Shown: in pieces, positions 1 through 8,070 of the stretch
Position numbering within the stretch: position 1 is the first letter of the stretch
How the letters are laid out: each line of letters starts with the position of its first letter
From: Candidatus Aminicenantes bacterium UBA6072
GTDB taxonomy: Bacteria > Acidobacteriota > Aminicenantia > UBA2199
Reading direction: 5' to 3'
NCBI GenBank assembly: GCA_002436105.1
Contig: DIXU01000015.1
Coordinates: 1-56,506 of the forward strand
DNA length: 56,506 bases
Notes under the pieces: generated by a model
The model's input: the letters and a program-made list of their open reading frames with translations, nothing else
Database searches by the model: none
What the model was told of the DNA's origin: nothing
Program-made: the position numbers and the translations under genes

Positions 1-50
1 ATACACAACTTTCGATCATATCTCCTTTTTCTCCATGAAGTGTTTTTTCT

Positions 51-92
51 TACTTTAAACTTTTTACTTTGAACTTTAAACTTTTGCTTTTG
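51..92. repeat. Heptad array, family NACTTTN
   Basis: Six consecutive 7-base units built on ACTTT with changes at the first and last positions (for example TACTTTA, AACTTTT). It lies just past the 3' end of the minus-strand symporter gene. The period is exactly 7 throughout. Confidence 0.85.
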
Positions 93-103
93 TCTTGCCC
101 TGA

Positions 104-138
104 ACCTTACGCCGATTTCCGCCGACTTCTTGCACTCG
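104..138. repeat. Inverted repeat arm A flanking the symporter gene
   Basis: The reverse complement of this stretch matches positions 1726-1760 at about 29 of 35 bases, with a shared core AGTCGGCGGNAATCGGCGTA. The arm overlaps the stop codon and last codons of the symporter gene, while its partner lies just upstream of that gene's start, so the gene sits between inverted copies. Confidence 0.7.
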
Positions 139-1684
139 CGCTCCTGGCCAGATCGAATTCCTGCAGGATCGCATCGGAAGGCGCGGGCGTCAGCTTGGAC
201 ACGGCGACGATCACCAGGCAGGAGCACACGAAGGCAGGCAGCAGCTCGTAGAGATCGAACGCACCGCCCAGCGGCCGCACCAGCAGCTTCCAGATGAAGA
301 CCATGGCGCCGCCGGCGACCATGCCGGCCAGGGCGCCGGCATGCGACGTCCGTTTCCAGAACAGCGAGAAGAGCATGACCGGGCCGAACGTGGCGCCGAA
401 CCCGGCCCAGGCGAAGGCGACGACTTGGAATATGACCGATCCGCTGTCCATGGCGATGGCGGCGCCGATGGCGGCGATGGCCACCAGAGTCAGGCGCGAG
501 ACGCGCATGACCTGGCGGTCGGAGGCCTCCTTGCTGAACAGCCGCTGGTAGATGTTCTTGGCCACGGCCGATGAGGCGATCAGCAGGTAGGAGTCGGAGG
601 AGCTGATGGTGGCGGCCAGGATGCCGGCCATGGCGATGCCGGCCAGCAGCGGCGGCAGCAGGCGGGTGGCGATGAGGATGAAGATGCTCTCCGCCGCCGC
701 CGGGGTGAGCAGCGCGGCAGGGTAGAGCGCCCGGCCGACCAGCCCGATGGCGACGGCCGTTGCCAGCGAGACGAAGCACCAGGAGACGGCGATGCGCCGC
801 GAGGCGGCGAGCCGCTTCGGGTCGCGGATGGCCATGAAGCGCAGCAGCACCTGGGGCATGCCGAAGTAGCCCAGCCCCCAGGACAGGATCGAAAGCACGG
901 CCAGGAAGGAGTAGCCGGAGGCGGCGCCGAACAGCGGCCGGCCCGTGGCGACGGCCTGGGCGCCGTCGGCCAGCCGCGGTGCCGCCGCCCCGAACAGCTC
1001 CAGGAAACCCGGGATGTTCCCCAGGTTGGCGACGACCTGCGCCGGGCCGCCGGCGGCGAGGGTGCCGATGCCCAGCACAGCCAGCAGCGCCGTGATCATG
1101 ACCAGCGCCTGCATGAAGTCGGACGCGCTCTCGGCCAGGAAGCCGCCGAGCAGGGTGTAGAGGACGACGAAGACGGCGCCGGCGAGCATGCACAGGCGGT
1201 AATCGGCGGCGAAAACGGAGGAGAACAGCTTGCCGACGGCGACAAAGCAGCTGGAGGCGTAGACGGTGAAAAAGACCAGGATGAACAGGGCCGAGACGGC
1301 CATCAGCACCTTTTTCCTTTCCCGGAAACGGTTGGAGAAGAAGTCGGGAATGGTGATGGCGTCGCCGCTGACCTGGGAATAGGCGCGCAGCCTGGAGCTG
1401 ACCAGGCGCCAGTTGACCCAGGTGCCCAGCCACAGGCCCAGCGCCGTCCAGAAGGCTTCCGCGGCGCCGCTCCAGTAGGCGACGCCGGGCAGGCCCATCA
1501 GCAGCCAGCCGCTCATGTCCGACGCCTCGGCGCTCATCGCCGTTACCCACGGTCCCAGCGAGCGGCCGCCGAGGAAATAGTTCCCCGAGCTGGCGTTGGC
1601 GCGGTGGGCGTAAAAGAGGCCGATGGCGATGACCACCAGCATGTAGGCGGCCATGACGATCAGCAGCTGGGAGGATGCTTGCAT
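107..1684 (-). CDS. putP: Sodium/solute symporter (SSS family, PutP-like)
   Basis: A 525-residue inner-membrane carrier of the sodium:solute symporter family, which couples Na+ entry to uptake of a small solute; proline is the best-known substrate of this subgroup. The sequence has about 13 hydrophobic segments. It carries the segment GLGYFGMPQVLLRFMAI, close to the PutP signature, and an early YFLGGRSLGPWVTAMS stretch typical of the family. The reading frame is open back to 1894, but that extension encodes repeat array and lacks the family's N-terminus. ATG 1684 is chosen because it begins the conserved first helix and because TATAAT ends 6 bases upstream, implying a leaderless mRNA. The C-terminal codons overlap an inverted repeat. 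The family is clear; the exact substrate is not. Confidence 0.88.
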   Translation of the reverse strand: MQASSQLLIVMAAYMLVVIAIGLFYAHRANASSGNYFLGGRSLGPWVTAMSAEASDMSGWLLMGLPGVAYWSGAAEAFWTALGLWLGTWVNWRLVSSRLRAYSQVSGDAITIPDFFSNRFRERKKVLMAVSALFILVFFTVYASSCFVAVGKLFSSVFAADYRLCMLAGAVFVVLYTLLGGFLAESASDFMQALVMITALLAVLGIGTLAAGGPAQVVANLGNIPGFLELFGAAAPRLADGAQAVATGRPLFGAASGYSFLAVLSILSWGLGYFGMPQVLLRFMAIRDPKRLAASRRIAVSWCFVSLATAVAIGLVGRALYPAALLTPAAAESIFILIATRLLPPLLAGIAMAGILAATISSSDSYLLIASSAVAKNIYQRLFSKEASDRQVMRVSRLTLVAIAAIGAAIAMDSGSVIFQVVAFAWAGFGATFGPVMLFSLFWKRTSHAGALAGMVAGGAMVFIWKLLVRPLGGAFDLYELLPAFVCSCLVIVAVSKLTPAPSDAILQEFDLARSASARSRRKSA

Positions 1685-1690
1685 GGGCCC

Positions 1691-1696
1691 ATTATA
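1691..1696 (-). promoter_or_regulatory. Leaderless promoter of the symporter
   Basis: TATAAT preceded by TGC (extended -10), with 6 bases between the hexamer and ATG 1684. Transcription should begin at or within a base of the start codon. No Shine-Dalgarno sequence fits in the gap and no strong -35 is visible. Confidence 0.7.
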
Positions 1697-1725
1697 GCAA
1701 AGCGCTGGACGATAGGGCAGGGGGA

Positions 1726-1760
1726 TGAGCTCAAGGAGTCGGCGGGAATCGGCGTAAGGC
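1726..1760. repeat. Inverted repeat arm B flanking the symporter gene
   Basis: Partner of 104-138 in opposite orientation (about 83% identical by eye). It is also written in roughly 7-base steps and runs on into further degenerate G-rich heptads up to about 1790. Confidence 0.65.
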
Positions 1761-1808
1761 ATAGGGCGGAAAGCGCAGGGTGAAAGAAAGGTATTCATAG
1801 GACTTAAA

Positions 1809-1969
1809 ATCCAAATCACAGGCACCAAATTCCAAATAAGTTCCAAATTCCAATCACCAAATAATCCAAACGAAGAAAGGGCATGCAATTTCAAGGGGGA
1901 TTTTGTTTTGGAAATTGAAATTTGGAGCTTGGAATTTGTTTGTTATCTGGAATTTGGGATTTGGAATTT
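1809..1969. repeat. Inverted pair of heptad arrays (CCAAAT / ATTTGG)
   Basis: Left arm 1809-1870 is made of TCCAAAT-like heptads with two irregular spacers. Right arm 1910-1969 is made of GGAATTT-like heptads with one 11-base spacer. The arms are reverse complements of one another around a centre of about 40 bases, so the region could form a large imperfect hairpin. It lies between the divergent symporter and DUF3788 genes. Confidence 0.8.
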
Positions 1970-1992
1970 AAGTCTTCCTATTGCTTTTTCTG

Positions 1993-2069
1993 ACCGTCCA
2001 CCGTAAACCGTCAACCGATTTCAGTTACTGACTCTCTTCCCCTGAACCTTGAACCGTCTACCTCAAACC
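1993..2069. repeat. Heptad arrays, family ACCGTNN and NNGAACC
   Basis: Four heptads at 1993-2020 (ACCGTCC, ACCGTAA type) and four at 2042-2069 (CTGAACC, TTGAACC type), with degenerate copies to about 2108. The same ACCGTNN family recurs at 8031-8065 and, in reverse orientation, at 2602-2636. Together with 1685-1990 this fills the 482-base gap between the two divergent genes. Confidence 0.8.
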
Positions 2070-2154
2070 AATTTCAATTGATGACAGCCACTGTCTACCG
2101 AAAACCGAGTTTGTTATTTTTGCATTATTCCTTTACCATCCGCCACTTTGCCTA

Positions 2155-2160
2155 TATAAT
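2155..2160 (+). promoter_or_regulatory. Leaderless promoter of the DUF3788 gene
   Basis: TATAAT with exactly 6 bases to ATG 2167. There is no Shine-Dalgarno sequence. An overlapping TATATAAT makes this a strong -10. Confidence 0.7.
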
Positions 2161-2166
2161 GAACCC

Positions 2167-2589
2167 ATGGAACATCCCTCCCTGAACGATCCCAAGCAAT
2201 ACCCCTCCGATCCGCTCCTCGCCCGCCTTCTGGGCAAGGCCTACTCTTCCTGGAGCGCCTTCCTGGCCCTGCTCAAGAAAAATTACCCCCAGTTGCGCGG
2301 CGAGTGGCGCTACTACCACGACGGCAAGAGCTGGATGTTCAAGGTCAGCCGCCAGACCACAACGGCCTGCTGGGTCGCCGCGTGGGACAAATACTTCACC
2401 GTCGCCTTCTACCTGAACACGCGCGCCGAGGAGCTCGTCCGCAACAGCTCGCTGGACAACGCCCTCAAGCAGGGCTTCCTCCATCCCGTCGAAGCCAACA
2501 AGTTCCGCTCCATCCGCGTCGAGGTGCGCAAGAAATCCGACCTGAACGCGGTCGAGGAACTGCTGGAGATCAAGCTGAAGGTGAAATAG
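2167..2589 (+). CDS. DUF3788 family protein
   Basis: A 140-residue, probably cytosolic protein. It matches my recollection of the DUF3788 family: an N-terminal helix region ending in AYSSWSAFLALL, then GEWRYYHDGKSWMFKV, a core TTTACWVAAWDKYFTVAFY, and a C-terminal RSIRVEVRKKSDLNAVEELLEIK. The biochemical role of the family is not established. There is no signal peptide or membrane segment. The start is fixed by the -10 hexamer 6 bases upstream. Heptad arrays of one family lie on both sides in opposite orientation (1993-2069 upstream, 2602-2636 downstream), so the gene sits in its own repeat-bounded cassette between genes of the other strand. Confidence 0.75.
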   Translation: MEHPSLNDPKQYPSDPLLARLLGKAYSSWSAFLALLKKNYPQLRGEWRYYHDGKSWMFKVSRQTTTACWVAAWDKYFTVAFYLNTRAEELVRNSSLDNALKQGFLHPVEANKFRSIRVEVRKKSDLNAVEELLEIKLKVK

Positions 2590-2896
2590 AGGAAGAGATC
2601 CCGGTATACGGTGAACGGTTTGGGGTAGACGGCAAGAAAAAAGCAGAAGCAAACTAGCCGGTCGTCCTTTCTTCCCTCATCACTGAACTCTTCCAGGCCT
2701 TTTCCCTCGGCCGTCAACCCAATGCCTCCTCTTCCCTCAAGCCCATAATCTTTCGCCCGGTGTCTTCTTCCTTAATCCACCGAACACTGTCCACCATCAA
2801 CCGCTTTCGTTCATTTCCTCCATCCCGCTGCCTCTTTACTTCTTCTACACTTCCTCAAGCCGATTGCCTGTCTGTTCCCGCTGGCTGCTTTCTTCC
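2590..2896. other. Gap after the DUF3788 gene: repeat remnants
   Basis: After the array at 2602-2636 the rest is pyrimidine-rich and low in complexity, with scattered decayed units such as CCGTCAACC and CTTCCCTCA. It separates convergent genes. No credible ORF, and no T-run terminator that I can support. Confidence 0.5.
2602..2636. repeat. Heptad array, family CGGTNNA
   Basis: Five perfect-period heptads (CGGTATA, CGGTGAA, CGGTTTG type) just after the DUF3788 stop codon. They are the reverse complement of the ACCGTNN family found upstream of the same gene. Confidence 0.8.
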
Positions 2897-5800
2897 TCAT
2901 CTGCTGAACACCACGCCGTTGCTCCAGCGAATGACCCTGGCCCAGCCCTGTGGCGTGGCCTCGATGATCTGCCCCTGCGCCTGGCCTGCGGAGGCCCCGC
3001 TCCATGAGGCCTGAAGGCTGCGCCCGTTGATCTTGCCCTTGCCGATCTCCCTCTGCCCCTCGACCTGCCAGGCGAAATCGTTTCCCTGCTGGCGGATCGA
3101 GTAGACCAGGCCGTTGCTGCCGCGCCAGGTTCCCGAGATGTCGTAGCGCTCGATGAGCGGCGGCGGCGGGGGCTGCAACCGGGGAGGCGGGGGCGGCGCC
3201 GGGCGATCCCGCCTGCGGGGAGGTTCAGGAGGGCGCTCCATTTCAGGCGCCGGTTCGGGAGGATGTCCCGCTTCGGGCGCTGCCCTGAAAAAGACCGTGT
3301 CGTTGTTCCATTCAATGAGCAGCGCCTGCCCCTCGGGAGAGACCTCGGCCACCATGCCGCGAGCTTCGCCCGCCTCGGGCTCGCCCGACCATTCGACGGC
3401 CAGTTCGCGGCCGCGGATCGAGCCGCGGCCGACCTGGCGCATGTCGGTCCGCCTCCAGGTGAACTCCTCGCCGCGCTGCCTGATCTGGTATACCCCGCCG
3501 CGATTGGAGTGCCATTCACCGCCGATGTCGATGGCCGGCCCGGCGTCTTCGTCCTCCTGGCCGGGTTCACCCTCCCGCCGGCGCTGCTCTTCCTCTTCCA
3601 TGAGGCGCCGCTCCTCCACCTTGCTGCGCTCACGGTGCAACGGCACCCGTTCGCGGTAGACAGGGGCGCCCTTTTTGATGATCTCCAGGACCGGGAAGGA
3701 AATGAAGGTGGCGGTGGTCAGGGCCGGCTGCAGGCTGGCCGGAGTTTCGAGCACCGGTTCGGCCTGGTCCAGGCCGGGCTGCACCAGGATGTCGACGGTG
3801 CCCTCGGGACGGATGTCCAGCGCCTCCGGGTTGCGGGTCACCTGGAAGCGCAGCAGCAGCCGGCCGGGATGGCTGCCGCTCCTGACCTTGAACGAGGCCG
3901 TGCCATTGGCGTCGGTCACCAGCTTGCGGACCGCGGGTTCGGGGGTCAGCATGCCCGGCCCCGATTCGGCCCGCACCTCGATCTCGACCCCGGCCTTGGC
4001 CGGGAGCAGGACCAGGCCATGCTCAAGGAGCAGCAGCGCCCCGTCGCCGCCGGCAAGAACCGCTGACGGCGCGAAAACACGCCGCTTCTGGCCGGACTTT
4101 TCCTGCACGATCTGGTGGGGCAGCTTGGCTTGCAGGTTTTTGTAACTGTTTTTATTGATCGGCGAAGCATCCGCGCTGGGCAGCACGACCCCCGCGGCGT
4201 GGAGGGCGTCCGCTTGCTTCTGGAACAACTGCAGCCGGCAGCGCGCCTCGTCGACCGCGGCGACGACCTGGCTGGTTGAATGCATGATCTCGGCGCTGGA
4301 CGTCTTCACCAGGTTCGCGATGCGGACGGTGACGATCGCCTCCGTCGGCAGGCTGCCGCCGCCTTGGGTCTGCAGCGCGGAACGGGAGCATTCCGCCCTG
4401 GCGACTCCCCGGTAAATGGTTTCGGCCAGGGCCGGGGACAGCTTTTCCTTGGCCTGGGGCAGATTCAAGCCGGGAGTGAGCAGGCGCGGGGACCGGGCGA
4501 CGAGGTGCATGCCCCACTGGGAGGCCGGGATCAAGGCCGCCTGCATCTTGCCATAGCCGGCGCCGCCGGGCGGGCCGGCCAGCGTGACCGTCTTGGGGGC
4601 CTGCAGCGGCTCCAGGTAGAGTTCCGTCGTGGTCGTGCCGAAGGCGACATTGGGCGGGGAATACAGGATGGGGACCTGCCTGGGGGTGAATGCTTCCATG
4701 TTGGGCGTAGCGCCGGTGAAGCTGTAGCCCGGCATGGCGGGCCGCAGCCAGATCTTGTGGAATGTCTTGACCGGCAGCTTGAAGTGGCCGTTGGCGTCGG
4801 CGCGGATGTAGCTCCACCCCTTCCAGTTCGCCTTCGGGCCGAGCTGGGCCAGCTCGCTCGCCGTCAGGTTCTGCTCGATCTGGACGGTGTAGCCGGCGGG
4901 GGCGTAGAAGATATAGGCGTGCGGGATCCTGGCCCCGCTGAACGCCCGCACATTTCCTTCCAGGGGAGGTTGCGTGGGCGGGATCCCCGCCTCGTGCAGG
5001 AACTGGGCCAGTATGGCGGCCGTGTACTGCTCGGCCAGGGGCAGGGCCTTCCTCAGCGCTTCCTGGCGCTGGCTGCTGTTCCCATTCTCGGCGAGATCGT
5101 GATGGGCGTCGTCGGCATGGATCAGGCTCGCCAGCTGGTTGGCCAGTTGTCCCACGGCCTGGGTCCCCTTGGCCTTGGTGAACAGGTAGACCCCCTTGGC
5201 GCTGCTGGCGTGAAATCCGTCACTGTCCCCCAGGCCGTCGGCCGTGTCCTCGTAGTCGGCGTGGCCGCCGATGAATTCGTCGTGCAGGTGCTGGGTCACG
5301 GAAAGGTCGGCCAGCAGATGCGCGGCCCAGCCCAGCTCGTAAAAAGCGCTGTCGAGCGCCGAACGTTCCGGGTATTGCAGGTTGCCGGCCCAGGCCTTTT
5401 GGGCGGCCAGATAATGCTGCTTGCTGAGCTCGAGCCCCGAAGGGTATTGGGCACGCAGGTCGGGGACGACATCGACGTCCAGGTCGATCAGGCCCAGGGT
5501 GAACTCGTGGGCGATCACCATGGAGACGATCCGCGCCAGGTAATCGGCGGCATTGGCGATGATGCTCCACGTGCTCAGGTCGAGGCCCTGGCCGTTGTTC
5601 AGGTTGTGATAGTGGTCGCAGCCGGCTGAGCAAGTGAGATCGATATCCCAGCTGTCGATGTCCACCAGGCCCCAGAAGGCCTCGAGGGTGAGGCGGATAT
5701 AGATCCGGCCCTTGTGGGCGTCGGCATGCTTGGAGCCCGAGGCCAGGTGCAGCATGTTGGGCTGCAGCAGCATGGACCAGTTTTCGTAGCCGTCATTCCT

Positions 5801-6064
5801 GAGAATGCCGATGGCATGCTGCAGGATGTAGATGTGGGCGCTGTGCATGTTCGCGCTGCCGGCCGCATAATCGAGGCTGGAAACGTAGCTGACATTGAAT
5901 GGAGCGTTCTGGCTGTCGATCTTTCCCCAGGCGTTCTTGATCTCCGTCTGCACCTGGCCCGTGTTCCAGGCCGGCAGGCGCTGGCCGGGGACGACCGCCA
6001 GCCAGAAAGCGGCCAGCAGAAGAACAGGAAGGCCGATGCGCCTTCCGCTCGGATTACGTTTCAT
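2897..6064 (-). CDS. Secreted zinc phospholipase C/P1-nuclease-like protein with two C-terminal repeats
   Basis: A 1055-residue exported protein. The signal peptide ends near LPA-WN, so Trp33 would be the mature N-terminus. In zinc-dependent phospholipase C and S1/P1 nucleases the N-terminal Trp is itself a zinc ligand. Residues 33-355 carry the expected His/Asp clusters: HSAHIYILQHAI, HEFTLGLIDL, GWAAHLLADLSVTQHLHDEF and GGHADYED. Residues about 355-800 look beta-rich and give no family I recognise. Residues 845-927 and 974-1055 are two copies of an 80-residue beta unit (GGEW...YQIRQRG / SGTW...YSIRQQG) joined by a proline-rich linker at 928-973. ATG 6064 follows a GGGGGG ribosome site. Hydrolysis of phospholipids or nucleic acids is inferred; specificity is unknown. 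Confidence 0.7.
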   Translation of the reverse strand: MKRNPSGRRIGLPVLLLAAFWLAVVPGQRLPAWNTGQVQTEIKNAWGKIDSQNAPFNVSYVSSLDYAAGSANMHSAHIYILQHAIGILRNDGYENWSMLLQPNMLHLASGSKHADAHKGRIYIRLTLEAFWGLVDIDSWDIDLTCSAGCDHYHNLNNGQGLDLSTWSIIANAADYLARIVSMVIAHEFTLGLIDLDVDVVPDLRAQYPSGLELSKQHYLAAQKAWAGNLQYPERSALDSAFYELGWAAHLLADLSVTQHLHDEFIGGHADYEDTADGLGDSDGFHASSAKGVYLFTKAKGTQAVGQLANQLASLIHADDAHHDLAENGNSSQRQEALRKALPLAEQYTAAILAQFLHEAGIPPTQPPLEGNVRAFSGARIPHAYIFYAPAGYTVQIEQNLTASELAQLGPKANWKGWSYIRADANGHFKLPVKTFHKIWLRPAMPGYSFTGATPNMEAFTPRQVPILYSPPNVAFGTTTTELYLEPLQAPKTVTLAGPPGGAGYGKMQAALIPASQWGMHLVARSPRLLTPGLNLPQAKEKLSPALAETIYRGVARAECSRSALQTQGGGSLPTEAIVTVRIANLVKTSSAEIMHSTSQVVAAVDEARCRLQLFQKQADALHAAGVVLPSADASPINKNSYKNLQAKLPHQIVQEKSGQKRRVFAPSAVLAGGDGALLLLEHGLVLLPAKAGVEIEVRAESGPGMLTPEPAVRKLVTDANGTASFKVRSGSHPGRLLLRFQVTRNPEALDIRPEGTVDILVQPGLDQAEPVLETPASLQPALTTATFISFPVLEIIKKGAPVYRERVPLHRERSKVEERRLMEEEEQRRREGEPGQEDEDAGPAIDIGGEWHSNRGGVYQIRQRGEEFTWRRTDMRQVGRGSIRGRELAVEWSGEPEAGEARGMVAEVSPEGQALLIEWNNDTVFFRAAPEAGHPPEPAPEMERPPEPPRRRDRPAPPPPPRLQPPPPPLIERYDISGTWRGSNGLVYSIRQQGNDFAWQVEGQREIGKGKINGRSLQASWSGASAGQAQGQIIEATPQGWARVIRWSNGVVFSR

Positions 6065-6309
6065 TTCAACCCCCCATGATAATGATATGGGCAGATCATA
6101 TTTCGTTAAAAATTAATAATCAACCCCTGACGTCCCGGGAAAGAAAGACGAGCCGGGTGACGGCTCTGGGCGGCCGGCAAAAGGCATGGAGGAGCTCATT
6201 GATGAGCGATCCCGGATCAGGGAAGAAGAAAGGCGGTCGGGGAGTAAGTGGAAACTGACTGCTGAGGGCATGCTTCTTGCCGTCCGCTGCCAGTATTCCA
6301 CCTGGCTTT

Positions 6310-7023
6310 TTATCTGCTCAGCCAGTAGAGCAGAAAGCCGGCCAGCAGCAGGAGCAGGAAGAGCGCCGCGATCAGTGTGGTGCGCCGCCCGGCCCTTTTG
6401 CGCGCCCGCTCGCAGCGCTTCGCCGCCTGTTCGTCGAACGCAGCCAATGCGCTTTCAATCTGCAGCAGCCAGGCATCGAGGCGCGCCCAATGCCGCCAGG
6501 AAGCCAGCAGCCAGAGCAGGGGCCCGCCGGCCACCAGGAAGATCAGGTTCACCAGTTTCCCGGAGCGGCCCGGGTTCAGGGCCAGGTAGGCCAGCTGGTA
6601 GACCTGCCAGGCCAGCGCCGGCGTGGCTCCCAGCAGCAGGGCCAGCAGCGGCCGGCGCCGGCGCCAAAGATCCAGCTCGACGGCCAGGCTGCGGGCAAGG
6701 GGCAGGGGGGCTGCATCCCGGCGCCAGCTGCGGATCCACGCCAACTGGAATATCCCCAGTGCCGTGGCCAGGAACGCAAAAGCGAATACTCCCCAAACCG
6801 CCGGGTTGAGCCGGCCGGCGAACGGCGGAAAGGCGGCCGCCAGGAATACGATCGCGCCGATCTTGAGCCAGCCGTCCAGGCGGATACGGCGGCGCAGAAG
6901 GTCCTCCTGCGCCCGCCCGGCTGCCTCGCCTCCGGGCGGGACGCCGCCGGCGCCGGAAGCATCCCCGGCGGCAGCCCTTTCGGAGCGCCACAATTCCTGC
7001 AGTTCGTCCCTCTGCGGATTCAT
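6310..7023 (-). CDS. Membrane protein coupled to the ECF sigma factor (candidate anti-sigma)
   Basis: A 237-residue protein with a charged N-terminal cytosolic part of about 50 residues (starting MNPQRDELQELWRSER), two pairs of hydrophobic segments and a C-terminal membrane helix followed only by YWLSR. Its ATG overlaps the sigma-factor stop codon in an ATGA junction, so translation is coupled. Membrane proteins directly downstream of ECF sigma genes are commonly anti-sigma factors, and the N-terminal ELW motif fits the short helical domains of that class. I cannot see a diagnostic zinc or anti-sigma motif, so the role is inferred from position. Confidence 0.6.
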   Translation of the reverse strand: MNPQRDELQELWRSERAAAGDASGAGGVPPGGEAAGRAQEDLLRRRIRLDGWLKIGAIVFLAAAFPPFAGRLNPAVWGVFAFAFLATALGIFQLAWIRSWRRDAAPLPLARSLAVELDLWRRRRPLLALLLGATPALAWQVYQLAYLALNPGRSGKLVNLIFLVAGGPLLWLLASWRHWARLDAWLLQIESALAAFDEQAAKRCERARKRAGRRTTLIAALFLLLLLAGFLLYWLSR

Positions 7024-7544
7024 TTCTCCTCCTCCCCGGGGGCCAGGATATCCTTCAGCCTCCTGCGGATGCGGTGCAGGCGCACTCCCACCGTGTTGGC
7101 GTTGATGCCGCTGACCGCGGCGATCTCTTCATGGCTGCACTCCTCCAGCCACAGGTAGGCCAGCGCCCGCTCGCCGGGCGCGAGTCGCGCCAGGGCCCCG
7201 TGCAGCGCTGAGCGGCGCCGGTCCTCGCGGCCGCCGGGTGGCGGAGCCGGGTCGGGAACACTCTCGGCATGATCCAGCGGATCGGGGCGCAATCTCCTGT
7301 AACGACGGCGCTGGAAGGTCAGGGCGGTGTGCAGGGCGACCTGGTACATCCAGGTGCTCGCCATGGCGCGGCCGGAAAAGCCGGCCAGCGAGCGCCACCA
7401 TTGCAGGCGGATCTCCTGCTCCAGGTCGGCGGCGTCCTCACCCGGCGGGGTGTAGAGTCGGGCGACGGCCGGGGCGATCCGGCCGTGCCGGCCCAGGAGA
7501 TCCAGGTAGGCCTCCTCCCTTTGCCTGTCCGCGTCTTCGCTCAT
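7020..7544 (-). CDS. ECF-type RNA polymerase sigma factor
   Basis: A 174-residue sigma-70 family factor with only regions 2 and 4. Region 2 (about residues 15-85) includes DLEQEIRLQWWRSLAGF and ASTWMYQVALHTALTFQRR. Region 4 (about 112-168) includes ALARLAPGERALAYLWLEECSHEEIAAVSGINANTVGVRLHRIRRRL, a clear helix-turn-helix. It is followed by an overlapping membrane-protein gene that may restrain it. The promoter is TAGAAT with 6 bases to the ATG, i.e. leaderless. Target genes cannot be read from this window. Confidence 0.88.
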   Translation of the reverse strand: MSEDADRQREEAYLDLLGRHGRIAPAVARLYTPPGEDAADLEQEIRLQWWRSLAGFSGRAMASTWMYQVALHTALTFQRRRYRRLRPDPLDHAESVPDPAPPPGGREDRRRSALHGALARLAPGERALAYLWLEECSHEEIAAVSGINANTVGVRLHRIRRRLKDILAPGEEEK

Positions 7545-7550
7545 GCTTCC

Positions 7551-7556
7551 ATTCTA
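7551..7556 (-). promoter_or_regulatory. Leaderless promoter of the ECF sigma gene
   Basis: TAGAAT with 6 bases (GGAAGC) to ATG 7544. The GGAAG lies too close to the start to act as a normal Shine-Dalgarno sequence. Confidence 0.6.
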
Positions 7557-7589
7557 CCCCGCCCCCCGACGCTACGGAAGTCCCATTGC

Positions 7590-7856
7590 TCAGGACATGA
7601 AGAAAACGGCCGTTCCCAGCAGCAGTCCAAATGCCAGCGCGGACACAAGCACCAGGCGGGTGCGCCGGGTCATGGGCCGCTGTTTGCGCAGCACCAGCCA
7701 AAGGACAAGCGCCGCCATGGCCCCGCCGCCCAAGTCGTCGCCCCCCACTCCCGTCCTGGCGATGATCCCGGGGTGCAGGAAATAGGCCAGGGCGGCGAAG
7801 GCCAGCAGGGCGGCAACGCCGGCCGCCGTCAGCCAGTTTTTTGACTTCTCGTTCAT
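7590..7856 (-). CDS. Small two-helix membrane protein
   Basis: An 88-residue protein beginning MNEKSKNWLTAAGVAALLAF, with hydrophobic segments at about residues 8-27, 40-55 and 68-86. I do not recognise the family. The longer in-frame start at 7985 is rejected because AGGAGGAACC lies directly before ATG 7856 and the extension is not membrane-like. It lies 45 bases upstream of the ECF sigma gene on the same strand and may be co-transcribed, although the sigma gene also has its own -10. Confidence 0.6.
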   Translation of the reverse strand: MNEKSKNWLTAAGVAALLAFAALAYFLHPGIIARTGVGGDDLGGGAMAALVLWLVLRKQRPMTRRTRLVLVSALAFGLLLGTAVFFMS

Positions 7857-8030
7857 GGTTCCTCCTTTGAATCGCGGCCGCCGCAAGCAGCCGCCTTCAC
7901 CCCATGAGTCGCCGCCCGCGGGGATTTCCTTACACGCAAAATGCGATTTTCCTGACTCCGGTGTCAGTTCCAGCAGAACATTCACGCAAACTCAGCGTAC
8001 GCGTGAATTCTGGCAGGAGCATTGGCGTCT

Positions 8031-8065
8031 TCCGTCAACCGTGAACCGTTTACCGTGAACCGCTA
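8031..8065. repeat. Heptad array, family ACCGTNN
   Basis: Five units of exact 7-base period (ACCGTGA, ACCGTTT, ACCGCTA type) ending 5 bases before the stop codon of the DUF5916 gene. Same family as 1993-2020. Confidence 0.85.
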
Positions 8066-8070
8066 TCGAC

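Noticed and set aside
1685..1894. Longer N-terminus for the symporter gene (start at 1894)
   Set aside because: The extension is translated repeat array, lacks the family's N-terminus and lies upstream of the TATAAT box.
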